A stretch of 58,660 nt of DNA, from contig CAYSHC010000019.1 in NCBI GenBank assembly GCA_964430855.1, positions 1 through 58,660 on the forward strand, given 5' to 3'. This document shows positions 1-9,572 of the stretch, in pieces. Made by a program: the position numbers and the translations under genes. The notes under the pieces are model-generated. The model worked only from the letters and a program-made list of their open reading frames with translations. It did not search any database and had not been told where the DNA came from. This DNA comes from JAEZDP01 sp964430855. Lineage in GTDB: Bacteria > Acidobacteriota > Vicinamibacteria > Vicinamibacterales > Vicinamibacteraceae. The first letter of the stretch is position 1. Each line of letters begins with the position of its first letter.

Positions 1-48
1 CACGCCCCGCTCCAGCAGGTGGACACCACCCTCGAAGTCGGCGGGTAG
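1..48 (+). CDS. C-terminal end of an unidentified protein (partial)
   Basis: Frame 1 is open from the window edge and ends at TAG (46-48), giving the tail HAPLQQVDTTLEVGG. Too little remains to name a family. The stop codon is the first three bases of the TAGGGACGG repeat that follows, as in three other genes here, which supports a real gene end. This could still be chance, because only 15 codons are visible. Confidence 0.35.
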   Translation, partial: HAPLQQVDTTLEVGG

Positions 49-140
49 GGACGGCCAGGGAGGGACGGCCAGGTAGGGACGGCCAGGGAGGGACGGCCAG
101 GTAGGGACGGCCAGGTAGGGACGGCCAGGTAGGGACGGCT
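44..140. repeat. 14-bp tandem repeat, about seven units
   Basis: The unit GGTAGGGACGGCCA recurs with exact 14-bp periodicity at 44, 58, 72, 86, 100, 114 and 128. Units 2 and 4 read GGG instead of GGT at the start. The last unit runs into a palindrome. The array is noncoding and lies between two convergent gene ends. It looks like local expansion of one arm of the dispersed palindrome described below. The rest of the 1-253 stretch (154-222) shows nothing recognisable. Confidence 0.9.
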
Positions 141-153
141 CTCCGAGCCGTCC
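131..153. repeat. REP-like palindrome, forward copy
   Basis: TAGGGACGGCTC leads into a perfect inverted repeat with 9-bp arms GGACGGCTC (133-141) and GAGCCGTCC (145-153) and a TCC loop. The same 9-3-9 design recurs at 223-243, 34890-34910 and 34926-34946. It resembles bacterial REP elements. Confidence 0.8.
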
Positions 154-222
154 TCTCGCCCCTCCTCTCCGAGGCATCCTCTCTGCATCATCAATACCGG
201 AAGGGTCCGCGAGATCCTCGGA

Positions 223-256
223 GGACGGCTCGGAGAGCCGTCCCTACCGGTCCCTA
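223..256. repeat. REP-like palindrome, reverse copy, overlapping a stop codon
   Basis: Arms GGACGGCTC (223-231) and GAGCCGTCC (235-243) flank a GGA loop, in mirror orientation to the copy at 131-153. The flanking CCCTACC is repeated just after (251-258). The minus-strand TAG read from CTA at 254-256 is the stop codon of the adjacent metallo-hydrolase gene. The pair could fold as a bidirectional terminator. Confidence 0.8.
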
Positions 257-892
257 CCGGAGGAACGGGTTTGTCAGGCGCTCCTGCCCGATCGTCGTGG
301 TCGGGCCGTGGCCGGGGTACACCACGCAGTCGTCGCCGAGGGGCAGCAGCACCTCGCTGATCGATCGCAGCAGCGTCGCGTGGTCGCCGCCGGGCAGGTC
401 GGTCCTGCCGACAGACCCCGCAAAGAGCGTGTCGCCAACGAACAGGTCGCGCCCCCGCTCGCCCGCCCGCCCCACCTGGAGGCACACCTGCCCCGGGCTG
501 TGTCCCGGCGTGTGGTGCACGACGATCTCGTAGTCGCCGAAGGCCCACTGCCTTCCAGGGTCGAACCAGTCGTCGACGGGCGGTTGCGGCTGCATCGGGA
601 TGCCGAAGGCAATGCCCTGCTGCACGGCACGCTCGTAGAGGAACAGATCGTCGCGATGCAGCACGATCGGCGCGCCGAACGCCGCCTTTGCCTCGTTGCA
701 GCCCGCTATGTGGTCGAGGTGCGAGTGGGTGAGCAGGATGTAGCGCACCGTCAGGCCCAGCCGTGTCACGGCCCCGATGAGATGCGGCACCTCGTCGCCA
801 GGGTCGATGACGACTGCCTCGCGCGTCCGCTCACAGCCGAGGACGTAGCCGTTCTTCTCGAACGGCGGGACAGCATACGATTCGATGAGCAT
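254..892 (-). CDS. MBL-fold metallo-hydrolase, glyoxalase II/YcbL-like
   Basis: A 212-residue metallo-beta-lactamase-fold hydrolase. It carries the zinc motif THSHLDH at 55-61, a second histidine in TPGHSPG (H131), the bridging aspartate in FVGDTLF (D154) and a C-terminal ligand in YPGHGP (H195). Size and motif order match the short glyoxalase II-like group, which hydrolyses S-lactoylglutathione or related thioesters; the true substrate cannot be read. The ATG at 892 begins MLIESYAVPP, the usual family start, so a longer reading to 1129 is unlikely. It is head-to-head with the dehydratase gene, with overlapping start codons, and no Shine-Dalgarno (SD) sequence is visible. Its stop lies in a dispersed repeat. 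Confidence 0.88.
   Translation of the reverse strand: MLIESYAVPPFEKNGYVLGCERTREAVVIDPGDEVPHLIGAVTRLGLTVRYILLTHSHLDHIAGCNEAKAAFGAPIVLHRDDLFLYERAVQQGIAFGIPMQPQPPVDDWFDPGRQWAFGDYEIVVHHTPGHSPGQVCLQVGRAGERGRDLFVGDTLFAGSVGRTDLPGGDHATLLRSISEVLLPLGDDCVVYPGHGPTTTIGQERLTNPFLR
876..881 (+). promoter_or_regulatory. Possible -10 element for the threonine dehydratase gene
   Basis: TACGAT ends 9 bases before the ATG at 891 and lies inside the N-terminal codons of the divergent metallo-hydrolase gene. Spacing is slightly longer than the 6-7 bases seen at other predicted leaderless starts in this window. Confidence 0.4.
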
Positions 893-1844
893 GCCGGTCT
901 CGCACGACGACGTGGCAGGCGCCGCCGCAAGGCTGCGCGGCCACGTGCGGCGCACTCCGCTCATTGAATCACAGGCGCTTGGCGCGGCCAGCGGACGCCG
1001 CGTCTGGCTGAAGCTCGAGTCGCTCCAGTGGACGCGCTCGTTCAAGTACCGCGGCGCACTGCACGCCCTGCTCCGCCGTGGCGAGCGCGGCACGACACGC
1101 CTGCCGGTGGTGACGGCATCGGCGGGCAACCACGGCCGCGGCCTCTCCGCCGCCGCGGCGGCGCTGGGCGTCCCGGTCCGGATCTTCGTGCCCGCGTCGA
1201 CGCCGGCATCGAAGCTGGACGGGATGCGCCGTGACGGCGTGTCGGTCGACGCCTCGAGCGGCGACTACGACGAGGCCGAGCGGCGCGCGCTCGACGCGGC
1301 CGCCCGTGGCGACGCCGAGTACATCTCGCCGTACAACCATCCCGACGTCATCGCCGGCGCGGGCACCGTCGCCCTCGAGGTCCTCGACGAGCTGCCCGAC
1401 ACCGCCTCGTTCATCGTCCCGACGGGCGGTGGCGGCCTGCTGTCGGGCGTGGCCCTCGCGTGCGCACGCCGCGCGCAGGTTGTCGGCGTGGAGTGCGACG
1501 CCAGCCCCGCCTTCAGCACGTCGCTTGCCGCCGGCGTCATCATGCCCATCACCCCGCGCCGGTCACTCGCCGACGCACTGACGGGCAATCTCGAGCCAGG
1601 CTCGGTTACCTTCACGCTCGTTCGCGATCACGCCGACGGCGTCAGGCGCATCCCGGAGGCCGACGTCGGCAACGGCATGCGTGCGCTGTTCGCCCACGAA
1701 CGGCTTGTCGCCGAGGGCGCCGGTGCGATCGGCGTGGGCGCCCTCCTTGCCGGCCGCCTCGATGATCTGCCCGACCCTGTCGTAGTGATCGTGAGCGGCG
1801 CGAACGTCGACGCCCACGTGGTCACGTCCGTCGTGACGTCCTGA
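891..1844 (+). CDS. Threonine/serine dehydratase (PLP-dependent)
   Basis: A 317-residue fold-type II PLP enzyme of the threonine ammonia-lyase family, which deaminates threonine to 2-oxobutanoate or serine to pyruvate. The PLP lysine is in SFKYRG (K52), the phosphate/carboxylate loop is TASAGNHG (about 75-82), the glycine-rich phosphate cup is GGGGL (179-183), and IVSGANVD closes the protein. It has no C-terminal ACT domain, so it resembles catabolic or unregulated forms rather than biosynthetic IlvA. ATG at 885 is also possible; 891 matches the common MPVSxDDV start and sits 9 bases after TACGAT. The 3' end overlaps the convergent nitrilase gene by 23 bp. Confidence 0.9.
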   Translation: MPVSHDDVAGAAARLRGHVRRTPLIESQALGAASGRRVWLKLESLQWTRSFKYRGALHALLRRGERGTTRLPVVTASAGNHGRGLSAAAAALGVPVRIFVPASTPASKLDGMRRDGVSVDASSGDYDEAERRALDAAARGDAEYISPYNHPDVIAGAGTVALEVLDELPDTASFIVPTGGGGLLSGVALACARRAQVVGVECDASPAFSTSLAAGVIMPITPRRSLADALTGNLEPGSVTFTLVRDHADGVRRIPEADVGNGMRALFAHERLVAEGAGAIGVGALLAGRLDDLPDPVVVIVSGANVDAHVVTSVVTS

Positions 1845-2691
1845 TTGCCGTGTCGCCGTCGCCACACGAAGCCGTCGGGGAGGCCTCCTCCAGGCGCTCG
1901 GGAGCGAAGCGGCGCGCGAGCAGACCCGTCGCCTCGGCCGGCCGCAGTGTGTGCACGAGCACGCCTTCCTCCCCGTAGGGCAGGAAGGCGACGCACTCGC
2001 CGTCGGGCGAGGTGACGCTGGTTGCCGACTCCGGAAAGCGCAGGGCGTAGTTGACGCTCGCGAAGAAGATGCCGTTCTCCCGGCTGCGCATCAGCATCGC
2101 CTGCTCGTAGTAGGCGTTCTCCGGCGCGCCCCACCGCATGGGCACGGTGCCCTCGCGCTCGTGTCCCGTGTGCTGCGGCTGGAAGACGACGGCGGCACCG
2201 CGCACCGCCGCCCACCTGACCGTCTCCGGATAGCGCCATCCCTCGTGGCAGATGACCACGCCGAAGCGGACGCCCTTCACGGAGAACAGCGTCCGCGTGC
2301 TGCCCGGCACGTAGTACGCATCCTCGCTGGGGTCGAGCTGGTTCTTCGTCTGGACGCCCTGGAGGCCGCCGTCGGCGTCGAAGACGTACGCGGCGATCTC
2401 GCGTCCCGCCGCGACAACGCGCTCGGTACAGAAGATGACCGAGATCCCGTGCGTGCGCGCGGCCGCGGCCACCGCGGCCAGGACCCGTGCGTGGTCGGCC
2501 GCGTCGAACCGCAGAACCTCGAGATCGACACCCCGGAGCCCGGGCAGGTACGCCTCGGGGAAGCACACGATCTCGGCGCCCCGCGCGGCTGCCTCCGCGA
2601 CGAGGCGCGTCACCCTGCCGAGTCCGTCATCGAGGCTCGTCGCGACGCGCGGAGAGGCGAGCGCGATGGTGAGGGTTTCGGCAGCGTCCAC
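1822..2691 (-). CDS. Carbon-nitrogen hydrolase (nitrilase superfamily)
   Basis: A 289-residue nitrilase-superfamily amidohydrolase. The catalytic triad is visible: Glu46 in FPEAYLPG, Lys116 in TKNQLDPSED and Cys148 in VVICHEGW. Such enzymes hydrolyse nitriles, carbamoyl groups or amides; the substrate is not predictable. The start is GTG at 2691, 14 bp after the stop of the upstream MBL gene, and the first residues TLTIALASPRV form the expected first strand. It is the last gene of the minus-strand run that begins near 6090 and ends inside the convergent dehydratase gene (23-bp overlap). A polar tail after residue 270 is encoded partly in the overlap. Confidence 0.85.
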   Translation of the reverse strand: MDAAETLTIALASPRVATSLDDGLGRVTRLVAEAAARGAEIVCFPEAYLPGLRGVDLEVLRFDAADHARVLAAVAAAARTHGISVIFCTERVVAAGREIAAYVFDADGGLQGVQTKNQLDPSEDAYYVPGSTRTLFSVKGVRFGVVICHEGWRYPETVRWAAVRGAAVVFQPQHTGHEREGTVPMRWGAPENAYYEQAMLMRSRENGIFFASVNYALRFPESATSVTSPDGECVAFLPYGEEGVLVHTLRPAEATGLLARRFAPERLEEASPTASCGDGDTAIRTSRRT

Positions 2692-2705
2692 GTGCGGTCG
2701 CCAGG

Positions 2706-3686
2706 TCAGGCAGCGACGACGACGGTCTCGCCGATATCGCGGAGGGCCAGCCGGCCGGCCTCGCTGGCCAGCGCGGCGTCCGCGCGCTCGATGGGCTCGT
2801 CCACCGGCTCGCGGCTGAGCCTGAACGATCGATGGTGCACCGGCACGAACAGGCGGGCGTTGGCCGCGTCGGCCATCGCCACTGCTTCTTCGGGCGTGCA
2901 GTGGTTGTGCACCCACGGGTTGTAGGCGCCTATCGGCATCACTGCCGCCTCGTACGGCCCGAGGGCGCGGTGCGAGCGGAAGGCGTCGGTCTGCGCCGTA
3001 TCGCCGCCGATGAGCAGCCGGCGGCCCTCGCGCTCGATGGCAAAGCCCGTGTAGCCCCGGTACGTGTCGCTGCGGACGCGGGCGCCCCAGTGCCGCACCT
3101 CGAGCGCGTGTACCTCGGCATCGCCCCGCGGCGTCCGCACGCGGGTCGACTCGCGCCACCGGAGCTCCGTTACCGAGGAGTAGGCGTCGCCAGGCAGCAG
3201 GTCGGCGGTATGGAGGGCCATCACCGCGGCGGGTCTGCCGCGCACGGCGGCAAGCGTCGGCGTGTCGAGATGGTCGAAGTGGGCGTGCGACACCAGCACC
3301 AGGTCGATCTCGGGCAGCTGGTCGGGCTCGAGGGCGGCGCGCACGAGCCGGAGCGGGCCGATCGTCCCCAGGCCGACGTCGGCGCCGACGCGGAGGAACA
3401 GGGCGGGATCCGTCAGGATGCGCATCCCGTAGAAGTTGATGAGGACGGTCGCGTGCCCGAGCCACGCCAGCGTGATGGCGTTGTCGTCCCAGCTGGACGG
3501 GTCGGGCACGTACGGCGCCGGGGGCACCTCGCGGCCGATCTCGGCGATGCGGTCGCGCACGAAGCGTGCGCCCCAGGAGGACGATGTGCCGAGCCAGGCG
3601 GCACTGCCTACTCCAGCCACCGTGCCCGTCGCGAGGAACCTGCGGCGACTGAAGAGGCGACGACGTGAAGGAGTCGACGCGGTCAT
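2706..3686 (-). CDS. Tat-exported MBL-fold metallo-hydrolase (UlaG/NAPE-PLD-like)
   Basis: A 326-residue protein with a twin-arginine signal, SRRRFLATGTVAG (about 13-25), followed by a beta-lactamase-like hydrolase domain. LAWLGHATVLI (73-83) and SHAHFDHLD (133-141) match the UlaG/NAPE-PLD-like branch. The ATG at 3686 is preferred because it begins the Tat signal and has AGGAG just upstream; the open frame to 3830 overlaps the DinB gene. Export after folding, with bound zinc, is the expected reason for a Tat signal. It lies 29 bp after the DinB gene and 14 bp before the nitrilase gene, in the same direction. Its substrate is unknown. Confidence 0.85.
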   Translation of the reverse strand: MTASTPSRRRLFSRRRFLATGTVAGVGSAAWLGTSSSWGARFVRDRIAEIGREVPPAPYVPDPSSWDDNAITLAWLGHATVLINFYGMRILTDPALFLRVGADVGLGTIGPLRLVRAALEPDQLPEIDLVLVSHAHFDHLDTPTLAAVRGRPAAVMALHTADLLPGDAYSSVTELRWRESTRVRTPRGDAEVHALEVRHWGARVRSDTYRGYTGFAIEREGRRLLIGGDTAQTDAFRSHRALGPYEAAVMPIGAYNPWVHNHCTPEEAVAMADAANARLFVPVHHRSFRLSREPVDEPIERADAALASEAGRLALRDIGETVVVAA

Positions 3687-3715
3687 GCTCCTGTCATGAT
3701 CGCACGAGCTGGCCC

Positions 3716-4243
3716 TCAGCGTGGCCTGAGCACCGAGAGGTACGCCCGCCAGGGGCCGACTTGGTCGACATACTGGTAAGCCATCACGCGCACGATCTGC
3801 GAGATGTGCGTCAGGTCGTGGGCCGTCCACGTCGCAAGCAGCTGGCCGAGGGTCACCTCGCCGAACTCCGGGTGCAGCCCCCGCTTCTCGAGGTCATCGG
3901 GCCCTGGCGCTATCGTCCGGAGGCTGGCGAGGCTCGCCGCGCGCAGCGCCTCGAACTCGGTGAGCAGGTCGGCGATGGTGCGCCCGCGCGAGGCCTCGAA
4001 CATGGCTTCACGGTCGAACGTCGGGAAGGGCTCCGACGTGCCGTGCCGGAGCAGGTGCTCGATGCGGGGGATCCAGTTGACCCGCTCGGCGTGGATCAGG
4101 TGGCCGACGACGTCGAAAGGGCTCCACGTGCGCGGCCCCTCGGTGGCGCGCAGCCACGCTTCGGGCAGGTCGCCAAGCAAGGCCCGCAGCGTCGCGGGCG
4201 TGCGTTCGAGGATCGGCAGTGCAGTGTCGAGGTTCGCGTTCAT
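3716..4243 (-). CDS. DinB family protein
   Basis: A 175-residue DinB/YfiT-type four-helix protein. The likely metal ligands are His48 in VVGHLIHAE and His142/His146 in AHDLTHISQI, with the spacing typical of the DinB fold. Members include bacillithiol or mycothiol S-transferases and uncharacterised metal-binding proteins; the thiol partner cannot be inferred. It follows rsmH by 36 bp and precedes the MBL gene by 29 bp, so it is probably cotranscribed. Confidence 0.88.
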   Translation of the reverse strand: MNANLDTALPILERTPATLRALLGDLPEAWLRATEGPRTWSPFDVVGHLIHAERVNWIPRIEHLLRHGTSEPFPTFDREAMFEASRGRTIADLLTEFEALRAASLASLRTIAPGPDDLEKRGLHPEFGEVTLGQLLATWTAHDLTHISQIVRVMAYQYVDQVGPWRAYLSVLRPR

Positions 4244-4279
4244 TGGCTCTCGGCGCTGCGTCGAGTAACGACGGCCGGG

Positions 4280-5242
4280 TCAGGCGTCGGCTGCGGCCGT
4301 GGCTGGCCGTTCGCTGCGCACGGCCCACCGCAGCTTCGCGGCGGCGGCACGCCTGTTGGCGAACGTCTCGGCCTTGCCCGACCGCACGACGGACTCCGCA
4401 ACCGCAGCATACACGCCTTCGCGCCGGCCGCGCCGGAACGCGTGCTTCACGCGGCGGTCCTCGCCCGAGTGGAACGTCAGGACGACGGCACGGCCGCCGG
4501 GCGCCAGGCACCGCGGGAGCGCGTCGAGCAGGCGCTCGAGCGACGTCATCTCGTCGTTGACGGCGATCCGGAGGGCCTGGAACGTCCGTCGCACCGACAG
4601 CTTGATCTCGCGCTTCGACGGCGCCGGCGCGAGCCCGGCCAGCCCGGTCCTGACCAGCCGCTCGAGCGCATGCGTCGTCGTGACGCGTTCCGCACGCAGC
4701 AGCTCCGCGATGAACGCCGCGTGCGGCTCGTCGGCATTGGCAGTCAGGAGCGCCGCCAGCTCATCGGCGTCGAGCCGGGCCAGCAGGGCCGACGCGGGCT
4801 CGCCCTGCGTGGGGTCCATGCGGAGGTCCAGCGGGCCTGGCAGCTTGTAGCTGAAGCCGCGTGACGACGTGTCGTGCTGCATCGACGACACGCCGAGGTC
4901 GGCGAGGAGGACGTCCGCTCCCGCGACGCCCTCGCGCGCGAGCACCTCGGGCAGCGACGCGAAGTTGGCGTGATGCGCCGTCAGCACGTCGGGCCCATGG
5001 CCGTCGGCGCGCAGGCGGGCGACGGTGCGCGGCAGCTCGATCGGGTCGGTGTCGAGCGCGATGAGCCGGCCGCCGGGACGGATGCGCGCCAGGATGGCAG
5101 CGGCGTGGCCGCCGCCTCCGAGGGTGCAGTCGACAGCCACCTCGCCCGGGCGGGGACGCAGGTGCCGAAGGACCTCCGCGAGCATCACCGGCGTGTGCAT
5201 CGCGAGCCCCTGGTCGTCCGCGCCAACGGACACGCGCGTCAC
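4280..5242 (-). CDS. rsmH: RsmH-type 16S rRNA (cytosine-N4) methyltransferase, outside a dcw cluster
   Basis: A 320-residue RsmH/MraW family SAM-dependent methyltransferase; the family N4-methylates C1402 in the 16S rRNA decoding centre. Motif I is VDCTLGGGGH (37-46), DLGVSSMQHD follows at about 115-124, GPLDLRMDPT at 136-145 and RTFQALRIAVN at 219-229. Where most RsmH proteins have FHSLEDR, this one has FHSGEDR (257-263). The first ATG overlaps the DUF1810 stop as ATGA; an alternative is the ATG at 5200, MHTPVML, closer to the usual family start. No mraZ, ftsL, ftsI or mur gene is adjacent, so this may be a second, divergent paralogue or a relocated sole copy. Confidence 0.85.
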   Translation of the reverse strand: MTRVSVGADDQGLAMHTPVMLAEVLRHLRPRPGEVAVDCTLGGGGHAAAILARIRPGGRLIALDTDPIELPRTVARLRADGHGPDVLTAHHANFASLPEVLAREGVAGADVLLADLGVSSMQHDTSSRGFSYKLPGPLDLRMDPTQGEPASALLARLDADELAALLTANADEPHAAFIAELLRAERVTTTHALERLVRTGLAGLAPAPSKREIKLSVRRTFQALRIAVNDEMTSLERLLDALPRCLAPGGRAVVLTFHSGEDRRVKHAFRRGRREGVYAAVAESVVRSGKAETFANRRAAAAKLRWAVRSERPATAAADA

Positions 5243-5667
5243 TCCGCGCTGTCGAGGAGCCGCAGCGTCGCCTCGTCTGGCCGGCCGCCGTAATACCTGT
5301 CGAGCACGGCCTGGAACCGGGGGTCGCCCGTAGCGACGTGGAACAGCGTCATCGACGAGCGGAGCTTGAGGTCATCAGGCGTCCCGAGTATGTCGCGCGC
5401 CGACAGGGTGTCGTGCGCCAGCAGCGCGTCGACGCAGGCCATGAGCCGGGGCCCGAGCAGCGGATGCGCCAGGTATGCCCTGGCCTCGGCGAGACCGCTG
5501 ATGGCGTACCTGCGGGCCATGGCCGAGGTCCCGAGCCCCTGGAGCTGCGGGAAGATGAACCACATCCAGTGCGAGCGCTTGGCGCCGGCGCGCAGCTCCT
5601 CGAGCGCGGCGTCGTAGGTCCCGGCCTGCGCCTGGACGAACCGTTCGAGGTCGAAGGGGTCGTGCAT
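5239..5667 (-). CDS. DUF1810 domain-containing protein
   Basis: A 142-residue protein matching DUF1810 over its full length: FDLERFVQAQ at the start, HWMWFIFPQLQGLG (33-46) and SMTLFHVATG near residues 104-113. Function is unknown for the family. It is 12 bp downstream of the zinc-ribbon gene and overlaps rsmH by four bases (ATGA), which implies translational coupling. Confidence 0.88.
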   Translation of the reverse strand: MHDPFDLERFVQAQAGTYDAALEELRAGAKRSHWMWFIFPQLQGLGTSAMARRYAISGLAEARAYLAHPLLGPRLMACVDALLAHDTLSARDILGTPDDLKLRSSMTLFHVATGDPRFQAVLDRYYGGRPDEATLRLLDSAE

Positions 5668-5679
5668 CGGGGCCGCGGC

Positions 5680-6090
5680 CTATTTCCAGCCGGACGTCGG
5701 CCGCCTGAACCGCGCCGGGATCGCGGGCTTCTCGGGCGCGGGCGGCGACGCCGGGTCGTCGGCGGCGGCAGCGATCTCGCGCTCGAGCTCCTCCTCGTTG
5801 GGCAGGCCCGCGAGCTGGTCCACGAACACGAGCGACTGCTGCGACGGGATCTCGAAGCGCTTGCCGCACGACTTGCACGTCACCTCGTCGTCGAGGCGCA
5901 GCAGGTAGTCACGCAGCTTGGCGAACTTCGCGCGGTCGCGCTCGTCGGCGCCGCCGGGCAGGCGGTCCTTCTTCGCACGGCGCACCCAGCGCACCGTGTA
6001 GTCGTGGGTGCGGTGGCACCGCGGGCACTGGAACCGGCCGGGGCGCGACTCCGGCCTTTCGGTGAAGAACGCGCGTTCGTCGAGAGCCAC
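5680..6090 (-). CDS. Zinc-ribbon protein of unknown function
   Basis: A 136-residue protein with two CxxC pairs, CPRCH and CKSCGKRF, separated by about 50 residues, which probably bind one zinc ion. A charged, proline-rich C-terminal tail follows. No catalytic motif is visible. The GTG at 6090 is chosen because TACCAT lies exactly 6 bases before it, the leaderless arrangement common in this window; the ATG at 6141 would extend the protein by 17 residues of low-quality sequence toward uxaC. It is the first gene of the minus-strand run to 1822 and diverges from uxaC. Confidence 0.7.
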   Translation of the reverse strand: MALDERAFFTERPESRPGRFQCPRCHRTHDYTVRWVRRAKKDRLPGGADERDRAKFAKLRDYLLRLDDEVTCKSCGKRFEIPSQQSLVFVDQLAGLPNEEELEREIAAAADDPASPPAPEKPAIPARFRRPTSGWK

Positions 6091-6096
6091 GAAATG

Positions 6097-6102
6097 ATGG
6101 TA
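6097..6102 (-). promoter_or_regulatory. -10 element, predicted leaderless start of the zinc-ribbon gene
   Basis: TACCAT on the minus strand, with 6 bases (CATTTC) before the GTG at 6090. No SD sequence is present. Confidence 0.55.
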
Positions 6103-6136
6103 CCAGCCTCGCGGGCGACCGGCGGCAGGCCTGCAG

Positions 6137-6142
6137 TACACT
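6137..6142 (+). promoter_or_regulatory. -10 element, predicted leaderless start of uxaC
   Basis: TACACT followed by 7 bases and the ATG at 6150. A transcript from this box would begin at or within a few bases of the start codon. Confidence 0.55.
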
Positions 6143-6149
6143 CGCGCAC

Positions 6150-7550
6150 ATGCTGCACCCGCACCGCTACTTCGATCCGGAGCCCGAGTCGCGCCGCGTC
6201 GCGGCGGCGCTGTACGAACGCGTCGCAGGCCTTCCCCTCGTCTGCCCGCACGGCCACGTCGATCCGAAGTTGCTCGCGACCAACGAGCGGTTCCCCGACC
6301 CGGCAGCGCTGCTCGTCATCCCCGACCACTACGTGACGCGCATGCTCTACTCGCAAGGCATCGCCCTCGAGCGTCTCGGCATCCCGACGCTCGACGGCAG
6401 CCCGGTGGAGGAGGACCCGCGGCGCATCTGGCAGCTGTTTGCCGAGAACTTCTACCTCTTCCGCGCCACGCCGTCGGGCGCGTGGATCACGCACGAGCTG
6501 GAGGACGTCTTCGGTATCACCGATCCGCTCGACGGCGCGCACGCGCAGGACATCTACGACGCCATCCAGGCCCGCCTCGAAACGCCGGAGTTCCTCCCTC
6601 GCGCGCTCTTCGAGCGCTTCCGCATCGAGGTGCTCTGCACGACCGACGCCGCCAGCGACACGCTCGAGCACCACCAGGCGATCAGGGAGAGTGGCTGGAG
6701 CGGCCAGGTGCGGCCGACCTTCCGCCCCGACATCGCCATGACGCTGACGCATCCGCGCTGGCGCGCCGAGATCGAGGCCATCTCGCAGGCAAGCGGCGTG
6801 GACATCCGCGACTACGCGTCCTACATCCTGGCCCTCGAGGCCCGGCGTGCGTTCTTCAAGCGGATGGGCGCCACGGCGACGGACCATGCCGTGCTCGTGC
6901 CGTACACCGAACGGCTGAGCGACGCCGAGGCGTCGGCCATCTTCGACCGGGCGCTGACGTCGAAGCTGCGCCCGGACGATGCCGACAGGTTCACGGCGCA
7001 CATGCTGATGGAGATGGCGCGGATGAGCGTGGAGGACGGCCTGGTGATGCAGCTCCACCCGGGCAGCTACCGCAACCACAACGCGCGCGTCTTCGACCGT
7101 TTCGGGCCCGACCGCGGGTGCGACATCCCGGTGGCCACCGAGTACACGCGCAACCTGCACGCGCTGCTGAACGCCTACGGCAACGCGCGCAACTTCACGC
7201 TCGTCCTGTTCACGCTCGACGAGACCGCCTACACGCGGGAGCTGGCGCCGCTCGCGGGGCACTACCCCGCCGTGAAGCTCGGGCCGCCCTGGTGGTTCCA
7301 CGACAGCCTCGAGGGGATGCTGCGCTTCCGGCACCAGGTCACCGAGACGGCCGGGTTCTACAACACGGCAGGCTTCAACGACGACACGCGCGCCTTCCCG
7401 TCCATCCCTGCGCGGCACGACCTGGCGCGCCGCGTGGACGCCACGTACCTCGCGCGCCTGGTCACCAGGCACGTGCTCGACGAGGACACGGCGCACGAGG
7501 TGATGGCCGACCTCACCTACAACCTGGTGAAGAAGACGTACCGCCTCTAG
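6150..7550 (+). CDS. uxaC: Glucuronate (uronate) isomerase
   Basis: A 466-residue protein matching uronate isomerase along its full length. It interconverts D-glucuronate and D-fructuronate, or D-galacturonate and D-tagaturonate, in hexuronate catabolism. The N-terminal metal site CPHGHVDPK (32-40) and the C-terminal KLGPPWWFHDS and FNDDTRAFPSIPARHD blocks are characteristic. No other hexuronate gene (uxuA, uxuB, kdgK, transporter) lies next to it, so the rest of the pathway must be elsewhere. The ATG at 6150 has no SD but sits 7 bases after TACACT. It converges on ftsH with only 4 bp between stops. Confidence 0.96.
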   Translation: MLHPHRYFDPEPESRRVAAALYERVAGLPLVCPHGHVDPKLLATNERFPDPAALLVIPDHYVTRMLYSQGIALERLGIPTLDGSPVEEDPRRIWQLFAENFYLFRATPSGAWITHELEDVFGITDPLDGAHAQDIYDAIQARLETPEFLPRALFERFRIEVLCTTDAASDTLEHHQAIRESGWSGQVRPTFRPDIAMTLTHPRWRAEIEAISQASGVDIRDYASYILALEARRAFFKRMGATATDHAVLVPYTERLSDAEASAIFDRALTSKLRPDDADRFTAHMLMEMARMSVEDGLVMQLHPGSYRNHNARVFDRFGPDRGCDIPVATEYTRNLHALLNAYGNARNFTLVLFTLDETAYTRELAPLAGHYPAVKLGPPWWFHDSLEGMLRFRHQVTETAGFYNTAGFNDDTRAFPSIPARHDLARRVDATYLARLVTRHVLDEDTAHEVMADLTYNLVKKTYRL

Positions 7551-7554
7551 CGGC

Positions 7555-9516
<1,962 letters not shown>

Positions 9517-9559
9517 GAGCTCCGTCCTTTCTCCCTTCCTCCGTCCGCGCTTCCCCCGC

Positions 9560-9565
9560 TATCCT
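9560..9565 (+). promoter_or_regulatory. -10 element, predicted leaderless start of the 9573 gene
   Basis: TATCCT with 7 bases before the GTG at 9573. It would drive the coupled small membrane protein and M1 peptidase genes. Confidence 0.5.
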
Positions 9566-9572
9566 ACGCAAT

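Noticed and set aside
44..140. Possible CRISPR array
   Set aside because: The units are 14 bp and directly adjacent with no unique spacers, and no cas gene is present.
2706..3830. Long start of the Tat-exported MBL protein at 3830
   Set aside because: The extra N-terminus is antisense-like, overlaps the DinB gene, and would bury the Tat signal about 50 residues inside.
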